Shown piece after piece: positions 21,928 to 29,907 of a stretch of 35,774 nucleotides of DNA (positions are counted from its first letter, which is position 1; each line of letters starts with the position of its first letter). Below the pieces are notes generated by a model. It did no database searches and was not told where the DNA came from. It saw nothing but the letters and a program-made list of their open reading frames with translations. The translations under genes were made by a program, and so were the position numbers. The stretch covers positions 1 through 35,774 of the IMG/VR virus record IMGVR_UViG_3300031576_000194; one strand, given 5' to 3'. This stretch comes from a virus.

Positions 21928-22632
21928 TTAAGGCACAGACATCAGACGTCTGCCTATTAAAAGTTCATCTGGAAATAGCGCAGATGGCTTGAGTGACACG
22001 ACGATCATCGCCCAGTCTACCGCCGCGCTCAGGTCATTCAGATCGCCTAGCTGCGTTGAGGCCGGCGGCGTCACGGGACCTTGATACCACAGGTCGGCGT
22101 TCGTGATGTTGCCACCCGTGCCGGCGCGCACATTCACCAGGATCGCCGTCTCGCCGGCTGGCACAGTCAAGTTTACATTGCCGCGATGCCAACCGCCCGC
22201 GACGGCCCAGGCGTTGTCCGATATTGTGGTGACGGCCTGCAGCATGTCGTTGTCATCCACAGCCGGGCCAGCATTCGTCGCAAAAGCCTCCACACCATCG
22301 TCAGTCGTCGTATCGACACCAGAGAACTGTTGCGCGATGCCGACGACGGGTAGCAGATTGCCCGTCACGGTGATCGTGATGCTGCCTGTCGTTGGACTCG
22401 CCCCACGTCCCCGCCACAGTGCGATGCCGCCTTCATTTTGTGTGTTGTCAACATTGGCGATTGATGTCCAGGTCAGACTGTTGCCTGCCACAGAAATCGC
22501 GATAGTCTCGTTCCGCTGAGCGATTGCCAAAAGAACCGGATTATTCGCCGTCGGCGTCCAAGATGGTAGCGTCAGTGTGTCGCCTGTTGTGATGCTGCCA
22601 CTGATAGCTGATCCGTCTAATGCGATAGCCAT
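21928..22632 (-). CDS. Beta-sandwich virion protein, 234 aa
   Basis: ATG at 22632 with AGGTAAG upstream. Alternating strands and a high content of Thr, Ala and Gly (TTGDTLTLPSWTPTANNPVLLAI, TGSITITVTGNLLPVVGIAQQFSG). AWAVAGGWHRGNVNLTVPAG and a C-terminal VDWAMIVVSLKP complete a jelly-roll-like pattern seen in phage surface and environmental proteins. Probably exposed on the head or used for host contact. Assignment by composition and location. Confidence 0.6.
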   Translation of the reverse strand: MAIALDGSAISGSITTGDTLTLPSWTPTANNPVLLAIAQRNETIAISVAGNSLTWTSIANVDNTQNEGGIALWRGRGASPTTGSITITVTGNLLPVVGIAQQFSGVDTTTDDGVEAFATNAGPAVDDNDMLQAVTTISDNAWAVAGGWHRGNVNLTVPAGETAILVNVRAGTGGNITNADLWYQGPVTPPASTQLGDLNDLSAAVDWAMIVVSLKPSALFPDELLIGRRLMSVP

Positions 22633-22635
22633 CGC

Positions 22636-22947
22636 TTACCTGCACGACCACGTTGCTTGCGCGACGAAATTCCCGAAAGACACGTCGAGCTGGCCTGTCG
22701 CCGGATCGATATCGACATCGAAGCGCGGCCCGGTCAAGGCTAGGCTCATCAGCGGAAAAGGTGGTGTCAATGTGAATTCTCGGAATTGCACCGGATTGTT
22801 TCTGCGCCAAACGCGCACCACCACGACACACGCGCTCAGATTGAATGCGTTTAGCGAGATCATCTGGAGCGTCGCATCGTCAACGTTGGCTGACAGGATA
22901 GCGCGTCCATCGTCGAATCCAAAGAGGTCAAGCGTTTGAATCGCCAA
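22636..22947 (-). CDS. Hypothetical structural-region protein, 103 aa
   Basis: Starts with TTG at 22947, with GAGGTAG upstream. Predicted beta-rich (NLSACVVVVRVWRRNN, PVQFREFTLTPPFPLMSL, RFDVDIDPATGQLDVSFGN). Three bases separate its stop from the next start. Lies just downstream of the portal gene. Family not recognised. Confidence 0.6.
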   Translation of the reverse strand: MAIQTLDLFGFDDGRAILSANVDDATLQMISLNAFNLSACVVVVRVWRRNNPVQFREFTLTPPFPLMSLALTGPRFDVDIDPATGQLDVSFGNFVAQATWSCR

Positions 22948-22958
22948 GATAGGCTACC

Positions 22959-24260
22959 TCACCTCGCATCCGCTAGGATGCGTTGGCGCAGATCATCGAA
23001 ATAGCGTTCCAAACGGCGCATCATCTCGCGTTCGCGTCGCCGCCGCCGGTCATCGTCCGGCGCGTTCGGCGCTGCCTTGCCAGCCTTGCCATTCGGGGAT
23101 CGCTTCTCCGGCTGCTCGGTTTCTTCATGCATTGCGAATCCCACCAGATCGCGCGCCTCAGCGCGGTCAATGATGCCATCGCCCGGTAGCGGGTTGTACA
23201 GTGCCTGCGTGGCCTGCGCCTGCTCCAGTTGCGCCGCCTGCATAATCTCTAGTCGCTGCGATTGAAACTCCAGGCGCAGATTAAGAGGCGACAGAAATTG
23301 CAAGTTGATCTCGGACTCGATCCATTCCGCCATAGGAATCACTTTTGTGATATAGAAGCCGTACCACTCCGATTGCGCCGTCGCGAAGTTGGCGGCCTTG
23401 CCATCCAGCACGGTTGGCGGAATATCGTGCGCAACAGCCACGTCGTCGCGTGCCTCGGCAATCAACTCCGGCATCCGCGCATCGCGTATTGTTTGACCGA
23501 TGTTCCTCACGTCCACGCCGGCGCGCACGGCCAGTACGCGGAATACATTGCGCAGTCCGGTTGCCATGCGCTTGAAAAAGCCTTCGATGCGTTGCAGCTC
23601 TTCTTCCTGTGTTGCAGTCGGCACAATGACCAGTGAGGTCTGCACCATGCCACCCGCGTAAAACTTTGAGGCAACGCGGTTAGCCGCCCACAGCAGCGAT
23701 GCGGCTTCGACTGCCGTTGCGGATGGCGCAGTATCGGCCTCGATCTCACTATCATCATTCGGCAAATGGAAATAGATAATCTGTTCGAGCGGGAAATCTC
23801 TAGTACTGGAACTGAAACCGATATTGAATCCGGTGAGACCTCGTTCTCGATCAACAATCGGTTTGACCGACTTGGCGGGTATGAAACGCGGCATGACATT
23901 GCGCCCCAGGCGATTGGATTCCAGCAGCCAGTAAGCGCGGCCATTTTTCTCGATCGAGCGCGCAGTGAGATTGAGCAGGCGCGGCAACTGCAAAGCAAAC
24001 GGATTGCTCTCGGCTACATCTTCCTCGCCACTCCATAGCGCAAACGGCACATGCGCTACAGCATTGGCGATGAGGTTGACGGCGCGCCGCTCCCAGGGCA
24101 CGAAGCGATATGCCTGCTCGACGGTGAGCAGCGCATCGCGCATTGTCGCATCATCGCGCGGGCCAGTGAGGAACTCATGCAAAGCATCCAGACGGATCGG
24201 CCCGCTGATCGTCGCTTTGGAGCCAGACAGCGGTGAGGTAATGCGCACATCGTAGCGCAT
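22959..24260 (-). CDS. Portal protein, HK97 family, 433 aa
   Basis: Key regions: AYRFVPWERRAVNLIANAVAHVPF, RAYWLLESNRLG, FPLEQIIYFHLPND, MVQTSLVIVPTATQEEELQRI, and AHDIPPTVLDGKAANFATAQ with SEWYGFYITKVIPM. The last is the conserved portal stretch with an Asn-Phe-Ala motif. The protein forms the dodecameric DNA gate and the motor docking site. The C-terminal 50 residues are basic and charged (DDDRRRRREREMMRRLERYF). Located 4 bases after terminase, as expected. Confidence 0.93.
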   Translation of the reverse strand: MRYDVRITSPLSGSKATISGPIRLDALHEFLTGPRDDATMRDALLTVEQAYRFVPWERRAVNLIANAVAHVPFALWSGEEDVAESNPFALQLPRLLNLTARSIEKNGRAYWLLESNRLGRNVMPRFIPAKSVKPIVDRERGLTGFNIGFSSSTRDFPLEQIIYFHLPNDDSEIEADTAPSATAVEAASLLWAANRVASKFYAGGMVQTSLVIVPTATQEEELQRIEGFFKRMATGLRNVFRVLAVRAGVDVRNIGQTIRDARMPELIAEARDDVAVAHDIPPTVLDGKAANFATAQSEWYGFYITKVIPMAEWIESEINLQFLSPLNLRLEFQSQRLEIMQAAQLEQAQATQALYNPLPGDGIIDRAEARDLVGFAMHEETEQPEKRSPNGKAGKAAPNAPDDDRRRRREREMMRRLERYFDDLRQRILADAR

Positions 24261-24264
24261 AAAA

Positions 24265-25548
24265 TTACCAACCTACCTCGAACAGAATGAGCGGCGCTGT
24301 ATCCGCCAGGCCGTGCCACGCCAGCGCCAGTGCCATGACCGTGTCATCGTGCATCCCGCTCGGCGCGCTGTAGCGGAACAGGCCGGCTGCGCTACGCTGC
24401 GATTCAAAGGCTTGCAATTCGCTGATCAATGTCGGATCATTGAGAATAGCAATCTCGCCATGCTCGAAAGCCGATTGTAAAGCGCGAATGATAGCATCCT
24501 TCGTCGCGCTGGTAGTGACGAATGGCGTGATATTCAGGCCACGCCGAATCAAGTTTTCGACGACGGGCTGGCCGGCGCTGTTGGACTCAACAATCATCGT
24601 CGTCAAGCCGTAACGATGATAGGTGGCTGCCAGCCGGTCTTCCAGCGTCGCAAAGTCCACACGATTAAACCGATCCTGATAGACCTGTTGTTTCGTCGTC
24701 ACATCGATCACACTGCATACCGTGAAGTCTACAGCCTGCGCCACATCCACACCGGCGATGTAAGTATGGCCGTCGATGCGTTCTTGCTCGTGCACTGTGG
24801 CCGCCTCGACGACGCGCCGAAACACACCGCCCGCATCGTCCACAAACTGCGCCTCGAATTCCTGTGCAAAGACTCGCTCCGGCAATGCGCGTTGCGCCGC
24901 TTCAATCTCGGCCGCCGGAATGAATGGATTATCACGCGTCGGGAAACGATAGGCGCTCACCTCGCTGGAGTGATACAACCGCCAGAACCAGTTATGGCCT
25001 TTGGGTGTGGAGATGAGCAACGCGCCACCATTGCGATCGGCCAGCGCCGGGCGTAATGCCGCCTGCCAGGCATCTTCGGCAATCAACGCGCATTCATCGA
25101 GCACCACATAGTCCAATCCTGCGCCGCGCAGTGAATCGGGGTTGTCGGCGCTGCGCACAGTGATGCTGCCGCCGGTTGGCAGTTCGAGGTAGTGTTCGAT
25201 TTCATTCTTCTCAGTGTGCGCTTCGATCAACACCTGTTTCAACTCCCGCCACACCAACGAGGCCATGCGATACGACGGCGAGATCCACCACACTCTACCG
25301 CCGCGCAGGGCGATGTCGATCGCCGTTTCGATGCCAAGCGTCGTCTTGCCCCAACGTCGTCCACAAGCCAGCACCTTGAAGCGCGCCGGCGTGTTCATCA
25401 CCTGCCGCTGCGTCGGGTGCAGTTCCGGCAGCGGGATGCGTTTGGTGATGATGCTCGACGACAAGGCGGGTCGTCGATTCCGTCGGCGCTTCGGTAAGTC
25501 GCGCGCGGGTCTTGTCATACCAGACGATTGCGCCGAGGTTGCCTTCAT
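24265..25548 (-). CDS. Terminase large subunit, 427 aa
   Basis: ATPase domain: Walker A CGRRWGKT (62-69), Walker B DYVVLDE (146-152) and coupling motif STPKG (180-184). Nuclease domain of RNase-H type: GVDVAQAVDFT (Asp268, Asp274), MIVESNS (Glu321) and HDDTVMALALA (Asp401-402). It packages DNA through the portal. The start is ambiguous: ATG 25548 has TGGAG eight bases upstream and overlaps the small-subunit gene by 254 bases; ATG 25518 or a TTG near 25460 are alternatives. The conserved part begins LHPTQRQVM at residue 43. Confidence 0.95.
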   Translation of the reverse strand: MKATSAQSSGMTRPARDLPKRRRNRRPALSSSIITKRIPLPELHPTQRQVMNTPARFKVLACGRRWGKTTLGIETAIDIALRGGRVWWISPSYRMASLVWRELKQVLIEAHTEKNEIEHYLELPTGGSITVRSADNPDSLRGAGLDYVVLDECALIAEDAWQAALRPALADRNGGALLISTPKGHNWFWRLYHSSEVSAYRFPTRDNPFIPAAEIEAAQRALPERVFAQEFEAQFVDDAGGVFRRVVEAATVHEQERIDGHTYIAGVDVAQAVDFTVCSVIDVTTKQQVYQDRFNRVDFATLEDRLAATYHRYGLTTMIVESNSAGQPVVENLIRRGLNITPFVTTSATKDAIIRALQSAFEHGEIAILNDPTLISELQAFESQRSAAGLFRYSAPSGMHDDTVMALALAWHGLADTAPLILFEVGW

Positions 25549-25765
25549 TGCACAGCTCCATCAGTTTGCTGCTGACGATGTTGAGCGCAGCGGCCTTGCC
25601 TCTTTTGATGGCCTCCACAAATTCCACGCTCTCGATTTTGCGGCGACGCAGAGTTTCATCGCTGACACCGAGGCTATAGCAAATCTGTATATCGGTCAGG
25701 CCGATGCCGGCCAGCCGTTCCACTTCAGCAATATCGATTTCTTTACGCTTGCGTCCAGGTTTCAT
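25295..25765 (-). CDS. Terminase small subunit-like protein, 156 aa
   Basis: Begins MKPGRKRKEIDIAEVERLAGIG then a helix-turn-helix (LTDIQICYSLGVSDETLRRR). The helical block SVEFVEAIKRGKAAALNIVSSKLMELCNEGNLGAIVWYDK follows, typical of small terminase subunits that recognise viral DNA. The last 65 residues overlap the large-subunit gene in another frame and are low-complexity (EHHHQTHPAAGTAPDAAAGD), so the functional protein may need only about 95 residues. Confidence 0.8.
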   Translation of the reverse strand: MKPGRKRKEIDIAEVERLAGIGLTDIQICYSLGVSDETLRRRKIESVEFVEAIKRGKAAALNIVSSKLMELCNEGNLGAIVWYDKTRARLTEAPTESTTRLVVEHHHQTHPAAGTAPDAAAGDEHAGALQGAGLWTTLGQDDAWHRNGDRHRPARR

Positions 25766-25815
25766 GGCGCTAGCCTCGCCTGCGAATATCGCCGCCGGAT
25801 AGAACGGGAACTGTC

Positions 25816-25926
25816 CTAGTCATCGAGCCTCAAGGGTCCCCAGGCCAACCAGTCCAGAGCCATTATGACGGCGATGGTGCCAGTTACGCCCACAACTAAA
25901 CCCGCCAGAAATACGATCACGATCAT
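25816..25926 (-). CDS. Single-pass membrane microprotein, 36 aa
   Basis: The start overlaps the stop of the glycosidase gene (ATGA at 25923-25926). MIVIVFLAGLVVGVTGTIAV then IMALDWLAWGPLRLDD is one transmembrane helix with a Trp-rich C-terminus. It lies between a cell-wall-type hydrolase and terminase, so a holin or spanin-like accessory role is possible but not demonstrated. Confidence 0.55.
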   Translation of the reverse strand: MIVIVFLAGLVVGVTGTIAVIMALDWLAWGPLRLDD

Positions 25927-27932
25927 GATCGCGCTCCCACGATACCTGGAATATCGCTCGGCGCGCCACGTTCGTCGACCCAAACTTCATGCGCGAACGC
26001 CGGATCGGACGCACTCACCACGAATGAGATGGCAGCCAATGGCCTCCGCTCAGACAGACCCGACAGCGCGCGCCAGTAGTCCACATACTGCTGCCCCTTG
26101 ACAGCCTTCGGCGTTGACAGATCGACGTTGGCAAACTCGGTGATGATCGTCGGCCTACCGAGATCGGCGAATCGCTGCCAGTAATAACCATGCTCCGGGT
26201 GTGTCATCTGCTCAGCAAACTGCCAGTAAGAGTGTGCGCCGATCCAATCGACCAAGCCGGCCCGGATCAGCGGTGGAATCGTCGGCAGCCATTCTACGAC
26301 GTTAGGCTGCGGCGACAGGCCAGGATAGCCGAGCAACAGTGAAGGAAATTCGGAGCGAATCCTATGCGCCACGTTGCTGTAGTAGGCGACGAACCCCTCG
26401 GCGTTGAGCCACTTGTCGCCGAGTCCTTCGGCGGGAAGATTCGGCTCGTTGTGAATCTCGACGTATCGCACCATCTTATCGCGCAGGCATGCCAGCCAAG
26501 ACTGGTGTACTGCGAAGAAGTTGCCACTAGTCATGGCCGGATCGCGCATGTCGGCGAACATACGGAATATGATGCGATCAGGCGGTACGCGCGCCAGAAG
26601 CGCATCCAATTCCTCAAATGAGCCATTGGATTTCAGCTTCGCCCATTCAACGCGAGCCGCATCGAACGCGGCGAAGTCGGCGGGTCGGCTATTGCCATCG
26701 GCGCGCATCTCCAGGCCGACGCCGACTCGCTGTGGGGGTGGGGGCGGAGGCGGGGGGGGTGGGGGTAGCGGCACACCGAACGTACGATATTCGATGAGCG
26801 TCGGTGCAGTGGCATAGGCATAGTGCAGGTTGACCAAACTCTCCAATGCGATCTGTCCACCCTGACGATCCACATCATACACGATGACGCGATGACCGAT
26901 CACATTCGCCGCACGTGAAAAGGCGGAATCGAAGCTGAACGTAATCTCGCTACGGGTCGGATAAGCAACCTCCTGCAACAGATCATATTCGGCCAGTGTG
27001 GTATTCTGTGGTGCAAGATAGGCTAGTTTGTTCCAAGTGCGTGGCGCGGGTGGCGGCGGGGGTGGCGGCGGAGGCGGCGGGAGCGCGGGCGTTGGATGTG
27101 CGATGATCCAATTCGCCAGTTCGGGAAACGCCTCCTGGTAATTCCAACCATGCCAAGTCCCGCCATCCAGGGTGAAGATGTTGCAGGCGATCACATGGCC
27201 GTCCTTCATCAACTCGGTGTCGTACCAGCCGAGCTCATCCATGAAGGCCATTATATTTCCACCCATAGCCTCAAGAGAATCTGGGGCACACTCCGTAATA
27301 GCAATTGGGAGTAGCGCATCATTTTGCATTAAAAATTCGGCCAAGAAACGGTAGCGTAGCGCATGGTACGGGGCACTCCCGCGCAGAGTGCCGCCGCTAA
27401 ATATCCCATATTCATGCAGGCCGAGGATGGCGCCGTGTTCCCGGACGGAGCGACAGGCACGAGCAACGGCGCGATAGGTCGCTCCGCCATCGTCGCTCGG
27501 CATGAACGGCGTTCCTGTCGAGGAATTGAAGACGCATATCTTGAAGTTGTCTAATGCGGCCAGTCGCGCCATCTCGATATAGAAATCGGCCTGCCACTCG
27601 TAATGGCTGTCGATCTCGTTCAGGACTTCCCAGTAGTCTACGTAAGCGTGATTCTGCATCCAAGTGGGTCTGGCCTCCGCGTACCAGACGGCGGCCTGTT
27701 CCTGGGGTGAACTGTCGAAGTTTATTGCCCCATCCAGTCTTGGAATCTGACCGATAGTAACTGTCCTACTGTCAACGGCCTTAGCCTCGGCTAGAGCGCC
27801 GAACTCACCCAGACTCTTGACTGAGGCCATTGGCTGGTTGGTATCTGCACAAGCCCGCAGTGCAGCGCCAAAACCGCTGCGTCGTGAACCAGAGATATGT
27901 ACACCCAGCTTGCTCATCGCAAATACCGCCAT
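25923..27932 (-). CDS. Tandem clan GH-A-like glycoside hydrolase with polyproline linkers (putative lysin), 669 aa
   Basis: Two TIM-barrel-like domains. The first (about 8-282) has an acid/base Asn-Glu in EVLNEID (105-106) and a nucleophile Glu in ITECAPD (Glu214). The second (about 401-669) has VEIHNEPN (495-496) and IITEFANV (Glu599). Both keep the clan-A geometry of NE at strand 4 and E at strand 7. A small middle domain (about 298-390) is flanked by two polyproline runs of about ten residues. The location between holin-like genes and terminase suggests host-wall or glycan degradation. No signal peptide. It could instead be a virion-associated depolymerase. Confidence 0.7.
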   Translation of the reverse strand: MAVFAMSKLGVHISGSRRSGFGAALRACADTNQPMASVKSLGEFGALAEAKAVDSRTVTIGQIPRLDGAINFDSSPQEQAAVWYAEARPTWMQNHAYVDYWEVLNEIDSHYEWQADFYIEMARLAALDNFKICVFNSSTGTPFMPSDDGGATYRAVARACRSVREHGAILGLHEYGIFSGGTLRGSAPYHALRYRFLAEFLMQNDALLPIAITECAPDSLEAMGGNIMAFMDELGWYDTELMKDGHVIACNIFTLDGGTWHGWNYQEAFPELANWIIAHPTPALPPPPPPPPPPPAPRTWNKLAYLAPQNTTLAEYDLLQEVAYPTRSEITFSFDSAFSRAANVIGHRVIVYDVDRQGGQIALESLVNLHYAYATAPTLIEYRTFGVPLPPPPPPPPPPPQRVGVGLEMRADGNSRPADFAAFDAARVEWAKLKSNGSFEELDALLARVPPDRIIFRMFADMRDPAMTSGNFFAVHQSWLACLRDKMVRYVEIHNEPNLPAEGLGDKWLNAEGFVAYYSNVAHRIRSEFPSLLLGYPGLSPQPNVVEWLPTIPPLIRAGLVDWIGAHSYWQFAEQMTHPEHGYYWQRFADLGRPTIITEFANVDLSTPKAVKGQQYVDYWRALSGLSERRPLAAISFVVSASDPAFAHEVWVDERGAPSDIPGIVGARS

Positions 27933-28132
27933 TGAGCATGAAGACGATGCTGCTGCGCCGCTTCAAGCAGATATTGGCAAGGCAATGTGTGATAGGCCGC
28001 GTTGATGAAGCGGCAGGCATTGTCGAACCCGCGATAATATTCGGTGCGCCAAAATATGTAAACGAAATCGATGGCCGAGCACAGAATGAGATTTAGAATC
28101 GAAGACAGCAGGACGAGACGCAAAATGCTCAT
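27914..28132 (-). CDS. Membrane-anchored small protein, 72 aa
   Basis: MSILRLVLLSSILNLILCSAIDFVYIFW is an N-terminal membrane helix or uncleaved signal, followed by a polar part with three Cys (FDNACRF, HTLPCQYLL). ATG at 28132 with GGATGAG upstream, and it overlaps the glycosidase gene by 19 bases. Lysis-region context suggests a holin or spanin-like accessory; not proven. Confidence 0.55.
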   Translation of the reverse strand: MSILRLVLLSSILNLILCSAIDFVYIFWRTEYYRGFDNACRFINAAYHTLPCQYLLEAAQQHRLHAQWRYLR

Positions 28133-28192
28133 CTTTTACTCATCCTATTCATAATCCATTCAATCCAATAGAGAAGGTTCCTCATCCTCATC

Positions 28193-28423
28193 CTATTTTT
28201 GCAGAGTTTGACTGCTGGGCGCGAAATAGCCGGCTAAATCCAGCAACTGACGCAAACGCAGACCGCGAATGCTAATCATTCTATCGAATGCTTCCTGAGA
28301 GTACATGTGTTCCAGATATTGGCTGAGAATTCCAGCGATTTCGTTCGCCTCGCGTAAAGCGATATCGGCCGTTGGCGAAATCCAAAGGGGATTGGATTGA
28401 TTACTAGTACGTTTTCTCTTCAT
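28193..28423 (-). CDS. Hypothetical protein, 76 aa
   Basis: ATG at 28423 with AAGGA upstream. Basic N-terminus (MKRKRTSNQS) then mostly helix (ALREANEIAGILSQYLEHMYSQEAFDRM, LRLRQLLDLAGYF). Soluble. In the lysis cluster; unknown role. Confidence 0.6.
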   Translation of the reverse strand: MKRKRTSNQSNPLWISPTADIALREANEIAGILSQYLEHMYSQEAFDRMISIRGLRLRQLLDLAGYFAPSSQTLQK

Positions 28424-28471
28424 GCGAATTCCTTATCAAGGCAGAATCGAACGGATCATCCTGACATATCG

Positions 28472-28936
28472 TTATTCGGCATTTGTCCATTCCCGCGAAA
28501 GCATCCTCAGATACTTATTTTTCAATTCGCGCAGTTCCCGATTTCCGTTCGCCATCCGGCTTCGCCTTTCGCCCAGCTGCCAACTGACATCGACGATTCG
28601 ACCCTGGAATGGGTGTGCCTCGGTCAATAAATCAAGTCTCACAATGCCGTCCGACTGAACCACGATCCATCCGCCTCGATCGATACACGTCCATTCCCGG
28701 CTACTGATAGACCAGCGCGACCACAGGGGGAATTGTTTCGGGCACGCCAGCCCGTCGCCCGTCCAATCCTGCCACCGCTCCCCGCTCGCCGTTCGCGAAA
28801 TGCATCGATCCTCGACGAAAATCGCGCAATTGATGCCGCCTAGCCAGGGCTTATATACGCTGATCCGAGCGCGCGCCGGCTGCGGCGCGTTGATCGGCAT
28901 CAGTAGGATTGCCAGAATAAAAATCCTCAAAATCAT
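28472..28936 (-). CDS. Secreted protein with probable 3D/double-psi beta-barrel domain, 154 aa
   Basis: An N-terminal signal peptide (MILRIFILAILLMPINAPQPARA) is followed by YKPWLGGINCAIF, CISRTASGERWQDWTGDGLACP, FPLWSRWSI, REWTCIDRGGWIV and VRLDLLTEAHPF. The spaced cysteines, TASGE, ACP and DRGG elements are like those of the 3D domain / RlpA-like double-psi barrels, which act on peptidoglycan. It could contribute to wall degradation. The C-terminus is charged. The start overlaps the upstream stop (ATGA). Fold assignment by motif pattern. Confidence 0.6.
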   Translation of the reverse strand: MILRIFILAILLMPINAPQPARARISVYKPWLGGINCAIFVEDRCISRTASGERWQDWTGDGLACPKQFPLWSRWSISSREWTCIDRGGWIVVQSDGIVRLDLLTEAHPFQGRIVDVSWQLGERRSRMANGNRELRELKNKYLRMLSREWTNAE

Positions 28937-29193
28937 GATTTGGGTGATTGCCCGCGCTGCAAATTAAGCATGGTGGACGTTTGTTCATCGTGCCGAATCA
29001 TGACGTCGGTCAGCATCCTAATCTGCTGCGTCAGAGCATACAACGCGGCGGCGTGCGATTCCAAGCCGACGCGGAACAATTCGCGCTCCTCGGAGAAAAA
29101 TTTGCGCCATTGCTCATCGCGGCGCTGAATCACGTAGATAATCAGCACCACGAACGGGATTTGCGTGATCAGAGAAGTGAAATCAATGCTCAT
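28933..29193 (-). CDS. Membrane plus coiled-coil protein, holin accessory-like, 86 aa
   Basis: MSIDFTSLITQIPFVVLIIYVI is a membrane helix, followed by a long amphipathic helix (QWRKFFSEERELFRVGLESHAA). The arrangement resembles holin-associated proteins with one helix and a cytoplasmic coil. A start at 29220 is possible; neither has a clear ribosome-binding site. The stop overlaps the start of the secreted-protein gene. Confidence 0.6.
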   Translation of the reverse strand: MSIDFTSLITQIPFVVLIIYVIQRRDEQWRKFFSEERELFRVGLESHAAALYALTQQIRMLTDVMIRHDEQTSTMLNLQRGQSPKS

Positions 29194-29244
29194 GTGAATG
29201 CGAATACGGGGCGGACGCACAAGGAGCGCGCACCATGCGACGCG

Positions 29245-29278
29245 AGATCGGGCGCGTCCGCCCCATTCCGCCCGATCT
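29245..29278. other. Strong hairpin after the holin-like gene
   Basis: A perfect 10-bp inverted repeat (AGATCGGGCG at 29245-29254 with CGCCCGATCT at 29269-29278), loop of 14, beginning right at the stop codon of the holin-like gene. No U-run follows on the minus strand, so it is more likely an mRNA-stabilising or attenuating element than a full terminator. Confidence 0.5.
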
Positions 29279-29484
29279 TATTTCTTGGACAGCGCGAACG
29301 AGATCGGCTCGTTCTTCAGGAACTTCAGCACGACCGTCAAAAGAGCGACGGCCAGCAGCAAGTAGGGCACGACTTCGGGCGGAACAATCTCCAGCCCTGC
29401 TGCAGTCTGAAGAAATGCGATGAGTGCCGACACGATCTGAATCAGCACTGCCACATCAATCAACGCTTTTCGTGTGTTGCTCAT
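29278..29484 (-). CDS. Holin-like membrane protein, 68 aa
   Basis: ATG at 29484 has a perfect AGGAGGTG ribosome-binding site and lies right after a consensus promoter. Two hydrophobic segments (ALIDVAVLIQIVSALIAFLQTA and VVPYLLLAVALLTVVLKFL) with a charged C-terminus (KNEPISFALSKK) give class II holin topology. It is the first gene of the late block, before the presumed lysis enzymes. Holins form membrane holes at lysis; sequence divergence prevents a named family. Confidence 0.65.
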   Translation of the reverse strand: MSNTRKALIDVAVLIQIVSALIAFLQTAAGLEIVPPEVVPYLLLAVALLTVVLKFLKNEPISFALSKK

Positions 29485-29504
29485 ATGAACACCTCCTGCG
29501 CAGA

Positions 29505-29533
29505 ATTATAAGTACGACGCGCCGAATTGTCAA
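29505..29533 (-). promoter_or_regulatory. Consensus sigma70 promoter of the late (lysis-structural) block
   Basis: On the minus strand TTGACA (29533-29528), a 17-base spacer and TATAAT (29510-29505). It is about 20 bases upstream of the holin-like start and at the junction of replication and late genes. Confidence 0.75.
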
Positions 29534-29551
29534 TTACATATTTGTGACAAT
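29526..29551. promoter_or_regulatory. Inverted repeat overlapping the -35 box (operator candidate)
   Basis: ATTGTCA (29526-29532) and TGACAAT (29545-29551) form a perfect 7-bp inverted repeat with a 12-base spacer, centres 19 bases apart. The left arm is the -35 element, so a bound dimer would block the promoter. Confidence 0.45.
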
Positions 29552-29555
29552 CGGA

Positions 29556-29651
29556 TCATGTTTTCGGATTGCCGAGAACAATTAACAGAAAGGCCAAGCC
29601 AATGATGGCTAGAAGCCATAATATTGCGCTCCCAATGAATTCAATCATCAT
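29556..29651 (-). CDS. Single-pass membrane microprotein, 31 aa
   Basis: Overlaps the end of the preceding gene; two ATG codons (29651, 29648) follow ACAGGA. MIEFIGSAILWLLAIIGLAF then LLIVLGNPKT is one membrane helix with a short tail. The last gene of the replication block; function unknown. Confidence 0.5.
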   Translation of the reverse strand: MMIEFIGSAILWLLAIIGLAFLLIVLGNPKT

Positions 29652-29907
29652 CAATCCTGTCGATTCTCGATTTGAAGTGGACGAATTTTTCCATTGCAAA
29701 TATTACAGCATGATCGGGATGTTCCATCGCGTCCAGAAGCGGCCCGATGGCTTGCATCAATTCCACCGCACCGCTGCGGCCTATTCCGCGCAGATGCAAC
29801 GATTCGGCTATCCACTCGGCGGCGCGGATGGCGATTTGCTGATCAGGAACGTCGAGAATTTGGAGGACAGTCAGGGAATCTTCGCTGAAGCCCCGCAGTG
29901 CAATCAT
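29641..29907 (-). CDS. Hypothetical protein, 88 aa
   Basis: The start overlaps the preceding stop (ATGA at 29904-29907). A helical, slightly acidic protein (EDSLTVLQILDVPDQQIAIRA, SGAVELMQAIGPLLDAMEHP), soluble and without motifs. Between a DNA-binding-like protein and the late promoter. Not recognised. Confidence 0.6.
   Translation of the reverse strand: MIALRGFSEDSLTVLQILDVPDQQIAIRAAEWIAESLHLRGIGRSGAVELMQAIGPLLDAMEHPDHAVIFAMEKFVHFKSRIDRIDDD

Noticed and set aside
25820-26014. Minus-strand 64-codon frame
   Set aside because: The coupled 36-residue membrane protein at 25816-25926 in another phase explains the gap better.
27805-28020. Minus-strand 71-codon frame
   Set aside because: Overlaps two supported genes (the glycosidase start and the membrane protein at 27914-28132) with no ribosome-binding site.
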